A program made the translations under genes and the position numbers. The notes beneath the pieces were generated by a model. That model was not told the origin of the DNA. It saw nothing but the letters and a program-made list of their open reading frames with translations, and did not search any database. Source: an uncultured Pelagibacteraceae bacterium (GTDB lineage Bacteria; Pseudomonadota; Alphaproteobacteria; Pelagibacterales; Pelagibacteraceae). Taken from it: a DNA stretch of 40,068 nt. Location: NCBI GenBank assembly GCA_902605645.1, contig CACLDE010000006.1, positions 1-40,068 of the forward strand, in the 5' to 3' direction. Positions 27,473 to 36,913 of the stretch are shown here, piece after piece. Positions within the stretch are counted from its first letter, which is position 1. Each line of letters begins with the position of its first letter.

Positions 27473-29636
27473 CTCTTTTAAGTGCTTTCTGAATAAATCT
27501 TGGAGTTAGTGTTTTAATAGGATTTACTGTTGTCTTAATTTTTCCTGGCATGCCCTTCATTTTAAAACTGATACCAAATAAACCTTCACCTATCTCTTTT
27601 GGAATTAAAATATCACCAACTATTGGCAATTTTGATAAAAATTTATTCAAAGTTTTTGCGGGCACCATGGTACCTCTTAAACTTACTAAGCCAGTTTTTG
27701 TCTCAACATAACCCTCCATTAAAATAGAAATACTTGGTCCTATAGCATATAACTCATTTAAATTAAGTATTTGGTTATTTTTTTCTAGAGAAATTTCTAA
27801 TTTTTCAAAGGATAAGCCATCACCTGATAATGCATCTACCATTCCCCCGAAATCTGCAAGTGAAAATAATTTTACTAAACCCGGAGCGTCTTTAACCTTA
27901 AAATTTTCAATAGATAAATTTACATTGCTATTATTATCATCATAAGAAGATAAAATTAAAAGCTTACCACCAGTTAAACCATCAAAAAACTTGTAGTTAG
28001 ATAATAGTGGTTTTGGAAAATCAGAGTAAATTTCTAATTTTTTTTTATTTGAAACTTTGTCCACTCTTAAAGATATATCTAAATATTTGCCATCTTTAAA
28101 TTCCCCTTTGGAAACAATTTTAATAAATTTTCCCTTATTTATGGAGCCAATAAGATTAAAACGAGATAATCTTTCTGAAACATTATTTGTAACTTCGTTG
28201 ATGTTAATTGAAATTTCTTTGTTTATATTTTTTAGAAAATCGGAACCTTCTTTTTGATCTAATAACTTAGTTAAATTAGTTGCGTCATAACTCTGCCCTT
28301 TAATTATTATTTTTTTTCCATAATCAATTTTAAAATCGTTGTTAAATTTGTCTTTTTTAAATGTTTTGACTGTAGCGCTTTTAAATTTTACCAATTTTTT
28401 ATTATCTAGATATAAATTTTTTACACTAATATTATTTTTTCCTTGCGAAAGACTTAATTCATCAAAATTTAATTTATTATTTTTTATCTCGAATTCGGTA
28501 TTTATACTTATAACTTCATTTTTTGAATTATAATTTAAAATTGGAATAATTATTTCTTCATCAAACTTTCCAACAATAGAAATTTTTTGAGAATTTAAAT
28601 TGTTTAAATGTGTTAAATTAAATTTTTGAAAAGAATTATTGTTTAATTTGTAAAATCCATCAATTTTAAAAGACTTTTCATTTTTTTTTCCATAGTTTAT
28701 TTTAAAATTTGACTTTTCAAAGTTTATACTTTTAATCTTGTTTTTTATAAACAAATAATTGTTAGGTTTTATAATTTTAAATTTAGATTTTTTAATATTC
28801 CCGGATGCTCCAAATTTGTAATCTATAACTTTAAGAGTTTGGTCAAATTTTATTTGAAATGTTTTTTCTACATTACCAACTAATTGAAAATCCTCAAATC
28901 TTTCTAGTATTTGATTTTTTAAAATATCTCTTAATTTCTGTTTGTTTAGATCTAAATATGAATTAAGATTTCCTTGAACATTCAATGATTTTGAATTGTC
29001 AAATTTAATATTTCCAGAATTAATTTGTAATCCATTTAAGAAACCCCTTAGATTATCTATTTCTCCTGAATTTTTTTTAATTAAGTATATAAAACTTGCT
29101 TCTTTAATATTGATTACCTTTTCATTAATAAATAAGTTTTTTGTGTAACCATTAACTTCGTAATCTTCAATTTTGTTATTTTTGAAAAATAGGTCTACAT
29201 TAGATGTTATCGTGCCTTTTTTAACTTTATTTAATAAAAATTTTTTAAAATTGGATGGTTTTAAATATTTAACAACTTTTTTAATTTCATCAATATTAAT
29301 TTCATTAGTTACTAAATTGATCTTATCAATTTGTGGTTTTCCAGAAAAAAGCGAATTCAATCTAATATAAGCATCTATTTTTTTTATATCTATTTTATTG
29401 CCACGATATTCTATATCAGGTTCTGAAGTTGTTATGAAAAAATTCAAATTTTTTATATTAATTTTTACTTTAATTTTTTCAATATTTATCGCTAGATTCG
29501 TTTCGAAAGATTTAATTTTGTTTTCAAGAAAGTTATTAAATTTGTCAGTTTCATAACCAAATAAAACTAAGTAACCAACTAACATTATGAACGTTAAAAA
29601 TAAAAAAAGGATTATTGATAAAAGAAATTTTTTCAT
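27465..29636 (-). CDS. AsmA/YhdP-like envelope protein
   Basis: The 723-residue product has an N-terminal membrane anchor (about residues 4-26) and a long region rich in beta-strand-like alternating residues. Its C-terminal region resembles the AsmA-like C-terminal domain (KVKDAPGLVKLFSLADFGGMVD, then GPSISILMEGYVE and SLRGTMVPAKTLNK). Such proteins (AsmA, TamB, YhdP) are bridge-like lipid carriers between inner and outer membranes. Family membership is inferred mostly from the C-terminus; the middle is poorly conserved and Lys/Asn-rich. It follows prfB with no gap and overlaps tyrS by 8 bp at the 3' end. Confidence 0.78.
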   Translation of the reverse strand: MKKFLLSIILFLFLTFIMLVGYLVLFGYETDKFNNFLENKIKSFETNLAINIEKIKVKINIKNLNFFITTSEPDIEYRGNKIDIKKIDAYIRLNSLFSGKPQIDKINLVTNEINIDEIKKVVKYLKPSNFKKFLLNKVKKGTITSNVDLFFKNNKIEDYEVNGYTKNLFINEKVINIKEASFIYLIKKNSGEIDNLRGFLNGLQINSGNIKFDNSKSLNVQGNLNSYLDLNKQKLRDILKNQILERFEDFQLVGNVEKTFQIKFDQTLKVIDYKFGASGNIKKSKFKIIKPNNYLFIKNKIKSINFEKSNFKINYGKKNEKSFKIDGFYKLNNNSFQKFNLTHLNNLNSQKISIVGKFDEEIIIPILNYNSKNEVISINTEFEIKNNKLNFDELSLSQGKNNISVKNLYLDNKKLVKFKSATVKTFKKDKFNNDFKIDYGKKIIIKGQSYDATNLTKLLDQKEGSDFLKNINKEISININEVTNNVSERLSRFNLIGSINKGKFIKIVSKGEFKDGKYLDISLRVDKVSNKKKLEIYSDFPKPLLSNYKFFDGLTGGKLLILSSYDDNNSNVNLSIENFKVKDAPGLVKLFSLADFGGMVDALSGDGLSFEKLEISLEKNNQILNLNELYAIGPSISILMEGYVETKTGLVSLRGTMVPAKTLNKFLSKLPIVGDILIPKEIGEGLFGISFKMKGMPGKIKTTVNPIKTLTPRFIQKALKRAK

Positions 29637-30726
29637 TTATTTGTTTAAAACTCCTGCCTCAATAAAACTGTCTATGTCACCATTCAAAACTGCATCTGGA
29701 TTAGTGTTTTCTGTTTTGTTTCTTAAGTCTTTTACAAGTTGATATGGTTGTAAAACATATGATCGGATTTGATGTCCCCATCCAATATCCGTTTTAAGGT
29801 TAGTCTCTTTTTGATTTTCTTTCTCTCTCTTTTGTAGCTCATGTTCATAAAGTCTAGCTTTAAGCATTTTAAAACAAGTATCTTTATTTTTATGTTGTGA
29901 TCTTTCATTTTGACATTGGACAACAATTTTCGTTGGGATGTGAGTTATCCTTACAGCGCTATCAGTTGTATTTACATGTTGGCCACCAGCGCCGCTGGAC
30001 CTGTAAGTATCAATTCTTAGATCATTTTCATTTATTTCAATACTTATATCGTCATCTACTACTGGATAAACCCAAACACTTGCAAAACTTGTGTGTCTTC
30101 TAGCTCCGCTATCAAAAGGAGAAATTCTTACTAACCTGTGAACTCCTGACTCATTTTTTAATAATCCATATAAATTCAGACCAGAGACTTTTAAAGTAGA
30201 TGACTTTATGCCTGCTTCATCGCCTCTATGTTCACTTATTATCTCGTAAATAAATTTTTTTTTATCAAACCATTTGATATACATTCGTCTCAACATTTCG
30301 GCCCAGTCTTGACTTTCGGTCCCTCCTGCGCCTGCATGCACCTCAAGATAAATATTAAGGGTGTCATTTTCTCCAGATAGAAAACAAGCTACTTCTAGTT
30401 TTTTGATGTCTTTAAGTAATTCATTAATTTTAAGTTCACAATCACCTATAATCTCTTCGTCTTTCTCTTCATTTCCTAAAGAATATATATCTTTAAGATT
30501 TTTTAGATCTTTCTCTATTTTTTTAAATGAAGAAATCAAATTTGAGTAAAAATTTTTCTCTTTTAGAATTTTTTTGACCTTTTTTTGATCTTTCCAAAAA
30601 TTTTCTTTTGATGTTTCTTTTGTAATTAGATCTAGTTTACTCTCAATCTTATTGCTTTCAAAGATACCCCCTAATATTTTGAAGTATCTTATTTATATTA
30701 TTCAAAGATGTATCAAAAGATTGCAT
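29637..30726 (-). CDS. prfB: peptide chain release factor 2, with programmed +1 frameshift
   Basis: RF2 releases peptides at UGA and UAA. The gene is split across two frames. The ATG at 30726 opens a 22-codon frame (MQSFDTSLNNINKILQNIRG, then Tyr-Leu) that ends in CTT TGA. Skipping one T at 30660 continues into a 340-residue frame, giving 362 residues in all. The large frame holds the SPF stop-recognition tripeptide (RISPFDSGARRHTSF) and the GGQ catalytic motif (SSGAGGQHVNT). The first 22 codons and the frameshift are my reading of the minus strand. The ATG overlaps the mrcA stop as TAATG. This is the classic autoregulated arrangement: low RF2 lets ribosomes pause at the UGA and shift. Confidence 0.96.
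30658..30672 (-). promoter_or_regulatory. RF2 +1 programmed frameshift signal
   Basis: On the minus strand the site reads AGGGGG-TAT-CTT-TGA. An internal Shine-Dalgarno-like AGGGGG (30667-30672) lies 3 nt before the CTT slip codon (30661-30663), and the in-frame stop TGA is at 30658-30660. It matches the E. coli prfB signal base for base through CTTTGA. The next base is A rather than the C of E. coli. Confidence 0.95.
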
Positions 30727-33077
30727 TAATAAAATTGCCTAAACTTAATTAGTTTATCATAATTATAGTTTGAAATTAATTGCTTATTATTTAGATTGTT
30801 TATATCTTTTTTCTTAAACGCCTCAAGTATAAAATCTTTATCATCAAAATCAGTTTGTTTTCCAGTGTTGTAATTTATCGGAGCAAAATATATTTCGTTA
30901 GGAACTTCAAATTCTTCAAAATCATCTAAATATAAAACTCCTTTTATAAACTCCTTAAATATTGGAAGTGCTGCTTTTGAACCTGTTTCATATTTTCCTA
31001 AAGTTTTAGGATTATCAAAACCAATATAAACTCCAACAACTAAGTTTGAATTATAACCGATAAACCAAGCATCAAAATTATTATTAGTAGTTCCAGTTTT
31101 TCCAGCTATTGGAACATTAAGATCTCTTAATTTTTTTCCAGTTCCTCTTGTAATTACACCTTTAAGAATAGAAGTCATTTGATAAGCAGTTTGCTCACTA
31201 ATTATTTGTTTATTGTTTAAATCAATTTTAGGAAACCCTAACTCTTGATTATCCTCATTATACCTGTCACAACCCTTACATTTAGCAAAATTTGAAGTAA
31301 ATATAGTTTTTCCCCTTCTGTCTTGGATACGGTTAATAAGCACTGGTTTAATTTTTTTTCCTCCATTTACAAAAGTTGCATATGCAGAAGTCAAATTAAG
31401 CAAAGATGTTTCAACTGAACCCAACGAAACAGATAATAATTCAGGTATTTCATCGTAGATTTCTAATTCTCTAGACAAGTCCAAAATTTTGTTTACTCCT
31501 AGATTTTTAGCTATCCTTACAGTCATTAAATTTCTGGAATATTCAATCCCTTTTCGCAAAGTCGATGGCCCATAAAATTTTTTACCATAATTTTCTGGCT
31601 TCCAATCTTTCAATCCAATTCCTTGTTCAGCTATAAAAGGAGCGTCTAAAATTATTGAGTTAGGAGCTAAACCGTTTTCAATTGCAGCTGCATAAACAAA
31701 AGGTTTAAACGCTGATCCTGGTTGTCTTTTTGCTTGAGTGACTCTATTGAATTCACTCGATGCATAACTGAATCCTCCAACCAAGGCTTTAACTTCACCA
31801 GTGAAAGGGTTTAAAGCTACAATGCCTCCATTAACGATTGGATATTGTTTTAAATTCCATTCATTATTATTTTTTTTTATAAATACTACATCACCAATCT
31901 CAAAAACATCTTCAATAGTTTTATTTTTAATAGCCCAATTTAAGTTTGATTTATAAATATTAATATTTAAAATTTTCTCTGATTTTAAAACTAAATAATT
32001 TTTATTTATTTCAGTGATTTCAGCTTTTTTCCAATTTAAAGTTGGATCCAGGCTATAGTTATTTAATTTTTTTTCCCAGTTTTTATCTTTAAATTTATTT
32101 GTAATCGATCCTCTCCATCCATGTCTTCTATCATAAGACTCTATTCCATTTCTCAGAGCGTTAATTGCTTCAATTTGAAAATTAATATTTAATGGTGATT
32201 TAATGCTGAGTCCTTGAGTATAAAGCCTTTCAAAGCCATATTTGTCTTTTATAATCCTTCTTACTTCCTCAGTATAAGAATTAGCTTCATTAACTATTTC
32301 GATTTTTCTCTTTTTAATTTTAATTTTTTTGTTTTTAAATTTTAAGTATTGATCATCATTTATAAAGCCATTTTGATTCAAATTCTTAAGAACTAAGTCT
32401 CTTCTAAATTTAGCTTCTTTAGGATCTTTTATCGGATTATAACGACTTGGAGCCTTTGGAAGTGCAGCAAGCAAGGCCGCTTCTTCGTAATTTAAATCTT
32501 TTATTGATTTATCAAAATACTCTAAGCTTGCTGCTGCGACACCGTAAGTTCCCTGACCGAGGTATATTTGATTTAAATAAAGCTCTAAAATTCTTTTTTT
32601 AGAATAAGCATTTTCAATTCTAAAAGCCAAAATTGCCTCTTTAATTTTTCTTTTTAATGATACCTCATTGGTTAAAAGAAAATTTTTCGCGACTTGTTGG
32701 GTAATTGTAGATGCTCCCTCAAGTCTTTTGTCGCCTAAAATATTTTTAATATTATTAATTGTAGCTCTTAAAATTCCTTTAGCGTCTACTCCAGGATGAT
32801 TAAAAAAATTTTTATCCTCAGCTGAGAGAAAAGAATTAATTACTTTATTAGGAATAGAGTCATAAGGTACAAATAATCTTTTTTCTAAAGCATATTCTGC
32901 AATTAATTTTCCATCTTTTGAATAGACTCTACTTGATATTGGTGGCTGATAATTAGATAGTTTTTTATAATCAGGTAATCCCGATGAAAAATAAAAAAAG
33001 GCTGAAAAAATAAGTAAAAGGGCTGAAATAAGTATTATTATAATGGCTTTTAAAGAGAAATTAATAAGATTGATCAT
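30726..33077 (-). CDS. mrcA: penicillin-binding protein 1A, bifunctional transglycosylase/transpeptidase
   Basis: This class A PBP polymerises and crosslinks peptidoglycan from the inner membrane. The 783-residue product has an N-terminal anchor (about 10-32). The GT51 glycosyltransferase domain has the catalytic Glu in SAEDKNFFNHPGVD, GASTITQQVAKN and ELYLNQIYLGQG. The transpeptidase domain has the SxxK motif in RQPGSAFKPF, SRN and KTGTTNN. An OB-like insertion lies between the two domains. I chose the ATG at 33077 over a TTG two codons upstream. The stop overlaps prfB as TAATG. It diverges from the RNase E gene over 132 bp. Confidence 0.96.
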   Translation of the reverse strand: MINLINFSLKAIIIILISALLLIFSAFFYFSSGLPDYKKLSNYQPPISSRVYSKDGKLIAEYALEKRLFVPYDSIPNKVINSFLSAEDKNFFNHPGVDAKGILRATINNIKNILGDKRLEGASTITQQVAKNFLLTNEVSLKRKIKEAILAFRIENAYSKKRILELYLNQIYLGQGTYGVAAASLEYFDKSIKDLNYEEAALLAALPKAPSRYNPIKDPKEAKFRRDLVLKNLNQNGFINDDQYLKFKNKKIKIKKRKIEIVNEANSYTEEVRRIIKDKYGFERLYTQGLSIKSPLNINFQIEAINALRNGIESYDRRHGWRGSITNKFKDKNWEKKLNNYSLDPTLNWKKAEITEINKNYLVLKSEKILNINIYKSNLNWAIKNKTIEDVFEIGDVVFIKKNNNEWNLKQYPIVNGGIVALNPFTGEVKALVGGFSYASSEFNRVTQAKRQPGSAFKPFVYAAAIENGLAPNSIILDAPFIAEQGIGLKDWKPENYGKKFYGPSTLRKGIEYSRNLMTVRIAKNLGVNKILDLSRELEIYDEIPELLSVSLGSVETSLLNLTSAYATFVNGGKKIKPVLINRIQDRRGKTIFTSNFAKCKGCDRYNEDNQELGFPKIDLNNKQIISEQTAYQMTSILKGVITRGTGKKLRDLNVPIAGKTGTTNNNFDAWFIGYNSNLVVGVYIGFDNPKTLGKYETGSKAALPIFKEFIKGVLYLDDFEEFEVPNEIYFAPINYNTGKQTDFDDKDFILEAFKKKDINNLNNKQLISNYNYDKLIKFRQFY

Positions 33078-33209
33078 GTTCAATATTTTATAACTTTAAT
33101 TCTGGCTATCTTAAGGCATTTAGATTATAAGTATAAAATAATATTGTATTATTTAAAAAAAATTTATGATTACAAATAAAATAAATATCTCAAAAGGATT
33201 TCAAATTAC

Positions 33210-35042
33210 ATGGACAAAAATTTATACATTGATGCATCGCATCCGGATGAAACTAGAATCGTTCTTAAATCAAACCTCTCAATTGAAGAGTACGAATACG
33301 AAGATAAGAATAGGTTAAATTTTAAAAACAACATTTACTTAGGAACAATTAGTCGAGTAGAACCGTCGCTACAGGCAGCTTTCGTTGACTTTGGAAGAGT
33401 AAGACACGGATTTTTAGCTTTCAATGATATTCAATCGGATTATTATCAAATTCCATCTGCGGATAAAGAAAAACTCAAAAGTGCCGAAGAAAAAATTCGA
33501 GAAGATTTGAAAAATACCAATTTAGAGGAAATTAATAATCAAGAAACTTCTCTAAATTCTGAAAAAAATGAAAACACAGTAGATCAAAATAAAAATACTG
33601 GTGCTACAAGCGCTGATAATAAAACCAACTATAGAGAAAAACTCAAAAGTACTTATGGATTAAAAAAATATAGAATTCAAGAAGTTATAAAACCTGGCCA
33701 AGTCATTTTGATACAGGTTTTAAAAGAAGAGAGAGGACAAAAAGGTGCTGCTTTGACAACTTTCATATCTTTAGCAGGAAAATATATGGTTTTAATGCCT
33801 AATACAGCAAAAGGTGGTGGAATTTCAAGAAAAATTTTTAATTCTAACGACAGACAAAAAATTCGAGAAATTTTAAATAAAATAGAGATACCTAAGAGCA
33901 TGGGAGTTATTGTGAGAACGGCTGGTGCAAATAAAACTAAAAATGAAATAGAAAAAGATTTTCAGAATACTTTGAAAACCTGGGACGAAATTAAAGATAA
34001 AGCGGTTGTTTCGAACGCACCTTCTTTAATTTATGAAGAAGGTGACATAATTAAAAGAGCTTTGAGAGATATTTACGATAATGACACAAAATATATTTAC
34101 GTAGATGGAAATGAAGGATATCAAAAAACAAAAAAATTTATGAAAGAGTTAATGCCCAAAAATGCAAAGTACGTTAAGAAGTATAGGGGTAAAATACCAT
34201 TATTTCATGATGCTTTAATTGAAAAAGAATTAAATAATATTTTCGAACCAACAGTAAAACTTAAATCAGGTGGTTATTTAGTTATTAACCCTACCGAGGC
34301 TTTAGTGGCGATTGATATAAACTCTGGTCAATCTACAAAACAGATGAATATTGAAAAAACTGCTTTAAATACAAATCTTGAGGCTGCAGAGGAAATTTGT
34401 AGACAAATTAAATTAAGAGATTTATCCGGTTTAATAGTTATAGATTTTATTGATATGCTTAATTTTTACAACAAAAGGACAGTTGAAAAAAAAATGAGAG
34501 AATGTGTAAGAAAAGATAGGGCTAGAATACAAATTGGCAGAATCAGTAATTTTGGTTTGCTAGAAATGACCAGGCAACGACTAAGAGAGGGGTCAATTAA
34601 ATGGGAAACAAATTTATCTTTAGAGTCATTTTCACAAAAAATGGTTAAAAAAATCGAGATGTTGGCATTTAACAATAAAATTAAAATAATAAAAGCCTAT
34701 GTACCGGATAAAGTAAAATTGTATATAGAAAATAATTTATCTAAAGAGTTAAGCTATTTTCAAAAAAAATACGCCTATAAAATAGAATTTTTAGAAAAAG
34801 CTCAGTTCATTATACCTGAGTACAAAATAGAACTGCTTAATAAATCAAAGAAAATAATAAACAAAATTGAGCATATAAGTAATATTAAATATTTTAATTT
34901 AGAAACAGAAAAATACTCAAAAATTCAGAAGGATGATAAAAAAAACCAAAAAATAACAATCAAAAAAGCAAAGAATAAAGAAGAAACTAAAAAAGAAAAA
35001 AAACCTAGAACTTTATGGATAAGGAGAAAAAAGGCTAGCTAA
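33210..35042 (+). CDS. rne: ribonuclease E/G family endoribonuclease, lacking the zinc-link
   Basis: RNase E/G cleaves single-stranded RNA in mRNA decay and in rRNA and tRNA maturation. The 610-residue product has an S1 domain ([20 protein letters not shown]). That domain is interrupted by a hydrophilic insert (about 83-150), as in alphaproteobacterial RNase E. The DNase I-like catalytic domain carries D369 (AIDINSG) and D412 (VIDFIDML), with the same 43-residue spacing as E. coli D303/D346. The CPxC zinc-link expected after EMTRQRL is absent, and the protein passes directly into [10 protein letters not shown]. The C-terminal tail is short and basic, not a full degradosome scaffold. RNase E versus G is uncertain. 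The stop overlaps thiG by 8 bp. Confidence 0.9.
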   Translation: MDKNLYIDASHPDETRIVLKSNLSIEEYEYEDKNRLNFKNNIYLGTISRVEPSLQAAFVDFGRVRHGFLAFNDIQSDYYQIPSADKEKLKSAEEKIREDLKNTNLEEINNQETSLNSEKNENTVDQNKNTGATSADNKTNYREKLKSTYGLKKYRIQEVIKPGQVILIQVLKEERGQKGAALTTFISLAGKYMVLMPNTAKGGGISRKIFNSNDRQKIREILNKIEIPKSMGVIVRTAGANKTKNEIEKDFQNTLKTWDEIKDKAVVSNAPSLIYEEGDIIKRALRDIYDNDTKYIYVDGNEGYQKTKKFMKELMPKNAKYVKKYRGKIPLFHDALIEKELNNIFEPTVKLKSGGYLVINPTEALVAIDINSGQSTKQMNIEKTALNTNLEAAEEICRQIKLRDLSGLIVIDFIDMLNFYNKRTVEKKMRECVRKDRARIQIGRISNFGLLEMTRQRLREGSIKWETNLSLESFSQKMVKKIEMLAFNNKIKIIKAYVPDKVKLYIENNLSKELSYFQKKYAYKIEFLEKAQFIIPEYKIELLNKSKKIINKIEHISNIKYFNLETEKYSKIQKDDKKNQKITIKKAKNKEETKKEKKPRTLWIRRKKAS

Positions 35043-35811
35043 TTAGATCTTTTTCTGGAGATGAAGCGCTAGCAAAATTATTTTTTTTCATTCGTCCAGA
35101 TAAAAAGGATTTTCTTCCTGAGATTACCGCGTACTTAAAAGCTTCAGCCATTTTGACTGGTTTTTTTGCGAGTGCTATAGCTGAATTAATTAAAACTCCA
35201 TCACATCCCATCTCCATAGCGATTGTGGCATCCGAAGCAGTTCCTATTCCAGCATCAATTATTACAGGTACTTTTGATTGTTTAATTATTAATGATATAT
35301 TAAGTTTGTTATGTATTCCAAGTCCAGAGCCAATAGGTGCGGCCAAAGGCATTATGGCTGATACTCCCATATCTTCTAATTTTTTTGCATGAAGTGGATC
35401 ATCAGTGCAATAGACCAAAACTTTAAATCCCTCCTTAACTAAAACTTTAGTAGTTTTTAATGTTTCGATCATATCCGGGTATAGTGTTTTTTTATCGCCT
35501 AATATTTCTAATTTTACCATTTTCCAACCACCTATTTCTCTCGCTAATCTCAAAGTCCTAAGTGCGTCATTAGAATTAAAACAACCTGCAGTATTTGGAA
35601 GATAGCTAATTTTTTTTGGATTCACATAATCCATTAATAGGGGTTTCTTTTTATTTGAAATATTAACTCTTCGCACAGCTACTGTAACCATGTCTGCTCC
35701 AGATGATTTTATAGCTTGAGCAGTTTCATTGAGACTCTTATATTTGCCAGTGCCTACTATTAATCTGGATTTTAGTATTTTTTTATCAATCTTAAAAATA
35801 TCTTCATTCAT
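35035..35811 (-). CDS. thiG: thiazole synthase
   Basis: ThiG forms the thiazole phosphate of thiamine from DXP, a glycine-derived imine and ThiS-thiocarboxylate. The 258-residue TIM-barrel product has LIVGTGKY near the start, [10 protein letters not shown], the lysine segment [11 protein letters not shown] (Schiff-base Lys), [12 protein letters not shown] and [10 protein letters not shown]. The length is typical. I chose the ATG at 35811, one nt after the thiS stop; a GTG at 35826 would overlap thiS. The two genes form a thiS-thiG unit on the minus strand, convergent with rne. Confidence 0.96.
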   Translation of the reverse strand: MNEDIFKIDKKILKSRLIVGTGKYKSLNETAQAIKSSGADMVTVAVRRVNISNKKKPLLMDYVNPKKISYLPNTAGCFNSNDALRTLRLAREIGGWKMVKLEILGDKKTLYPDMIETLKTTKVLVKEGFKVLVYCTDDPLHAKKLEDMGVSAIMPLAAPIGSGLGIHNKLNISLIIKQSKVPVIIDAGIGTASDATIAMEMGCDGVLINSAIALAKKPVKMAEAFKYAVISGRKSFLSGRMKKNNFASASSPEKDLIS

Positions 35812-35812
35812 T

Positions 35813-36016
35813 TTAGCCCCCACCAATAAATTGAACTATTTCGATTTTATCATTATTTTTTAATTTTTTTTTGCTGTACTGGTTCTGGGGTAAAATTTTA
35901 CCATTTAGTTCTACCGCAACCTTTTTCTTGTTTAGCTTATATTTTCTTAACATTTCTAGTATAGAAAAATTTTGCTTTATAGCCACTTTTTTCCCATTTA
36001 TTTGAATTTTTGCCAT
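35813..36016 (-). CDS. thiS: sulfur carrier protein ThiS
   Basis: This 67-residue beta-grasp protein ends in IGGG, the C-terminal Gly-Gly that is adenylated and thiocarboxylated to deliver sulfur for the thiazole ring. The N-terminal [18 protein letters not shown] and the ELNGKILP segment fit ThiS. It is followed directly by thiG. It diverges from aroQ across 32 bp, a very short space for two promoters. Confidence 0.93.
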   Translation of the reverse strand: MAKIQINGKKVAIKQNFSILEMLRKYKLNKKKVAVELNGKILPQNQYSKKKLKNNDKIEIVQFIGGG

Positions 36017-36048
36017 AATTTAGTTATCTATATTAACTATATCGAATT

Positions 36049-36495
36049 ATGTTTAATATTTTAATTATCAACGGCCCCAATCTTAACCTATTAGGTCAAA
36101 GGGAAAAAGATAAATATGGTAACACATCCTTTGAAGAAATTAAAAAAAATTGCATGTCTTTTTCTAAAGAACATAATATTAACCTAACTTTTTTTCAATC
36201 AAATGTTGAAGGGGAAATTGTTAACGAAATTCAAAAAGCAAGGGAAAATCAAAGTTGTTTAATAATTAATGCTGGTGGATATACCCACACCTCTGTAGCT
36301 ATTCATGATGCTTTAAAAATTTTGGAAATCCCAATAATCGAACTACATATTACAAATATTTATAAAAGAGAAGATTTCAGGCATAAATCTTTGATAAGTA
36401 AAGTTGCTAATGGTATAATATGTGGTTTAGGTGTGGAAGGCTATACTTTGGCGCTAAAAGCTTCTATAAATTTGATAAAAAATGAAAATAGATAA
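36049..36495 (+). CDS. aroQ: 3-dehydroquinate dehydratase, type II
   Basis: AroQ carries out the third step of the shikimate pathway. The 148-residue product has the flexible-lid motif NGPNLNLLGQREKDKYG with the catalytic Tyr, QSNVEGEIVN, NAGGYTHTSVAIHDAL, and the His in ELHITNIYKREDFRHKS. All are standard for type II enzymes. It overlaps accB by 14 bp. The order aroQ-accB-accC is common in proteobacteria. Confidence 0.97.
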   Translation: MFNILIINGPNLNLLGQREKDKYGNTSFEEIKKNCMSFSKEHNINLTFFQSNVEGEIVNEIQKARENQSCLIINAGGYTHTSVAIHDALKILEIPIIELHITNIYKREDFRHKSLISKVANGIICGLGVEGYTLALKASINLIKNENR

Positions 36496-36910
36496 AAAAT
36501 TAATTAAAGAGCTAGTGGATTGTTTAGGCGAGTTTAATATAACAGAAATAGAGTATCAAGACGGAAGTAAAAAAGTAAAAGTTTCTAAAGCAACAAAAGC
36601 TGTATCAGATAAGGGGGTGACTAGCGCTGTTGTTTCACCTAACAAAAGTGTTTTATCAAGTAGCAATGATCAAAAAGGTATAAGAGTAAAATCACCAATA
36701 ATAGGTACTGCATATTTAGCGCCAGAGCCAGGAGCAAAAAAATTTATAGAAGTTGGTGATAAAATCAAGAAAGGTCAAACAGTAATGATAGTTGAGGCAA
36801 TGAAAACTATGAATCATGTGCCATCATCAGCTAACGGGGTAGTTAATAAAATTTTGGTTAACGATGGTCAACCTGTGGAGTTTGGTCAAACTCTCATTAT
36901 ACTAGAATAG
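36482..36910 (+). CDS. accB: acetyl-CoA carboxylase biotin carboxyl carrier protein
   Basis: AccB carries the biotin of acetyl-CoA carboxylase, which starts fatty-acid synthesis. The 142-residue product has a helical N-terminus and a flexible Ser/Lys linker (about 38-66). The biotinyl domain follows, with the attachment lysine K108 in VEAMKTMNHV and the ending QPVEFGQTLIILE. The linker lacks the Ala/Pro-rich stretch of E. coli BCCP. It lies 3 bp upstream of accC. Confidence 0.97.
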   Translation: MKIDKKLIKELVDCLGEFNITEIEYQDGSKKVKVSKATKAVSDKGVTSAVVSPNKSVLSSSNDQKGIRVKSPIIGTAYLAPEPGAKKFIEVGDKIKKGQTVMIVEAMKTMNHVPSSANGVVNKILVNDGQPVEFGQTLIILE

Positions 36911-36913
36911 GAA

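Noticed and set aside
29732-30103. Open frames on both strands within prfB (29732-29926 and 29897-30103)
   Set aside because: They are shadows of the prfB frame, which carries the GGQ and SPF motifs.
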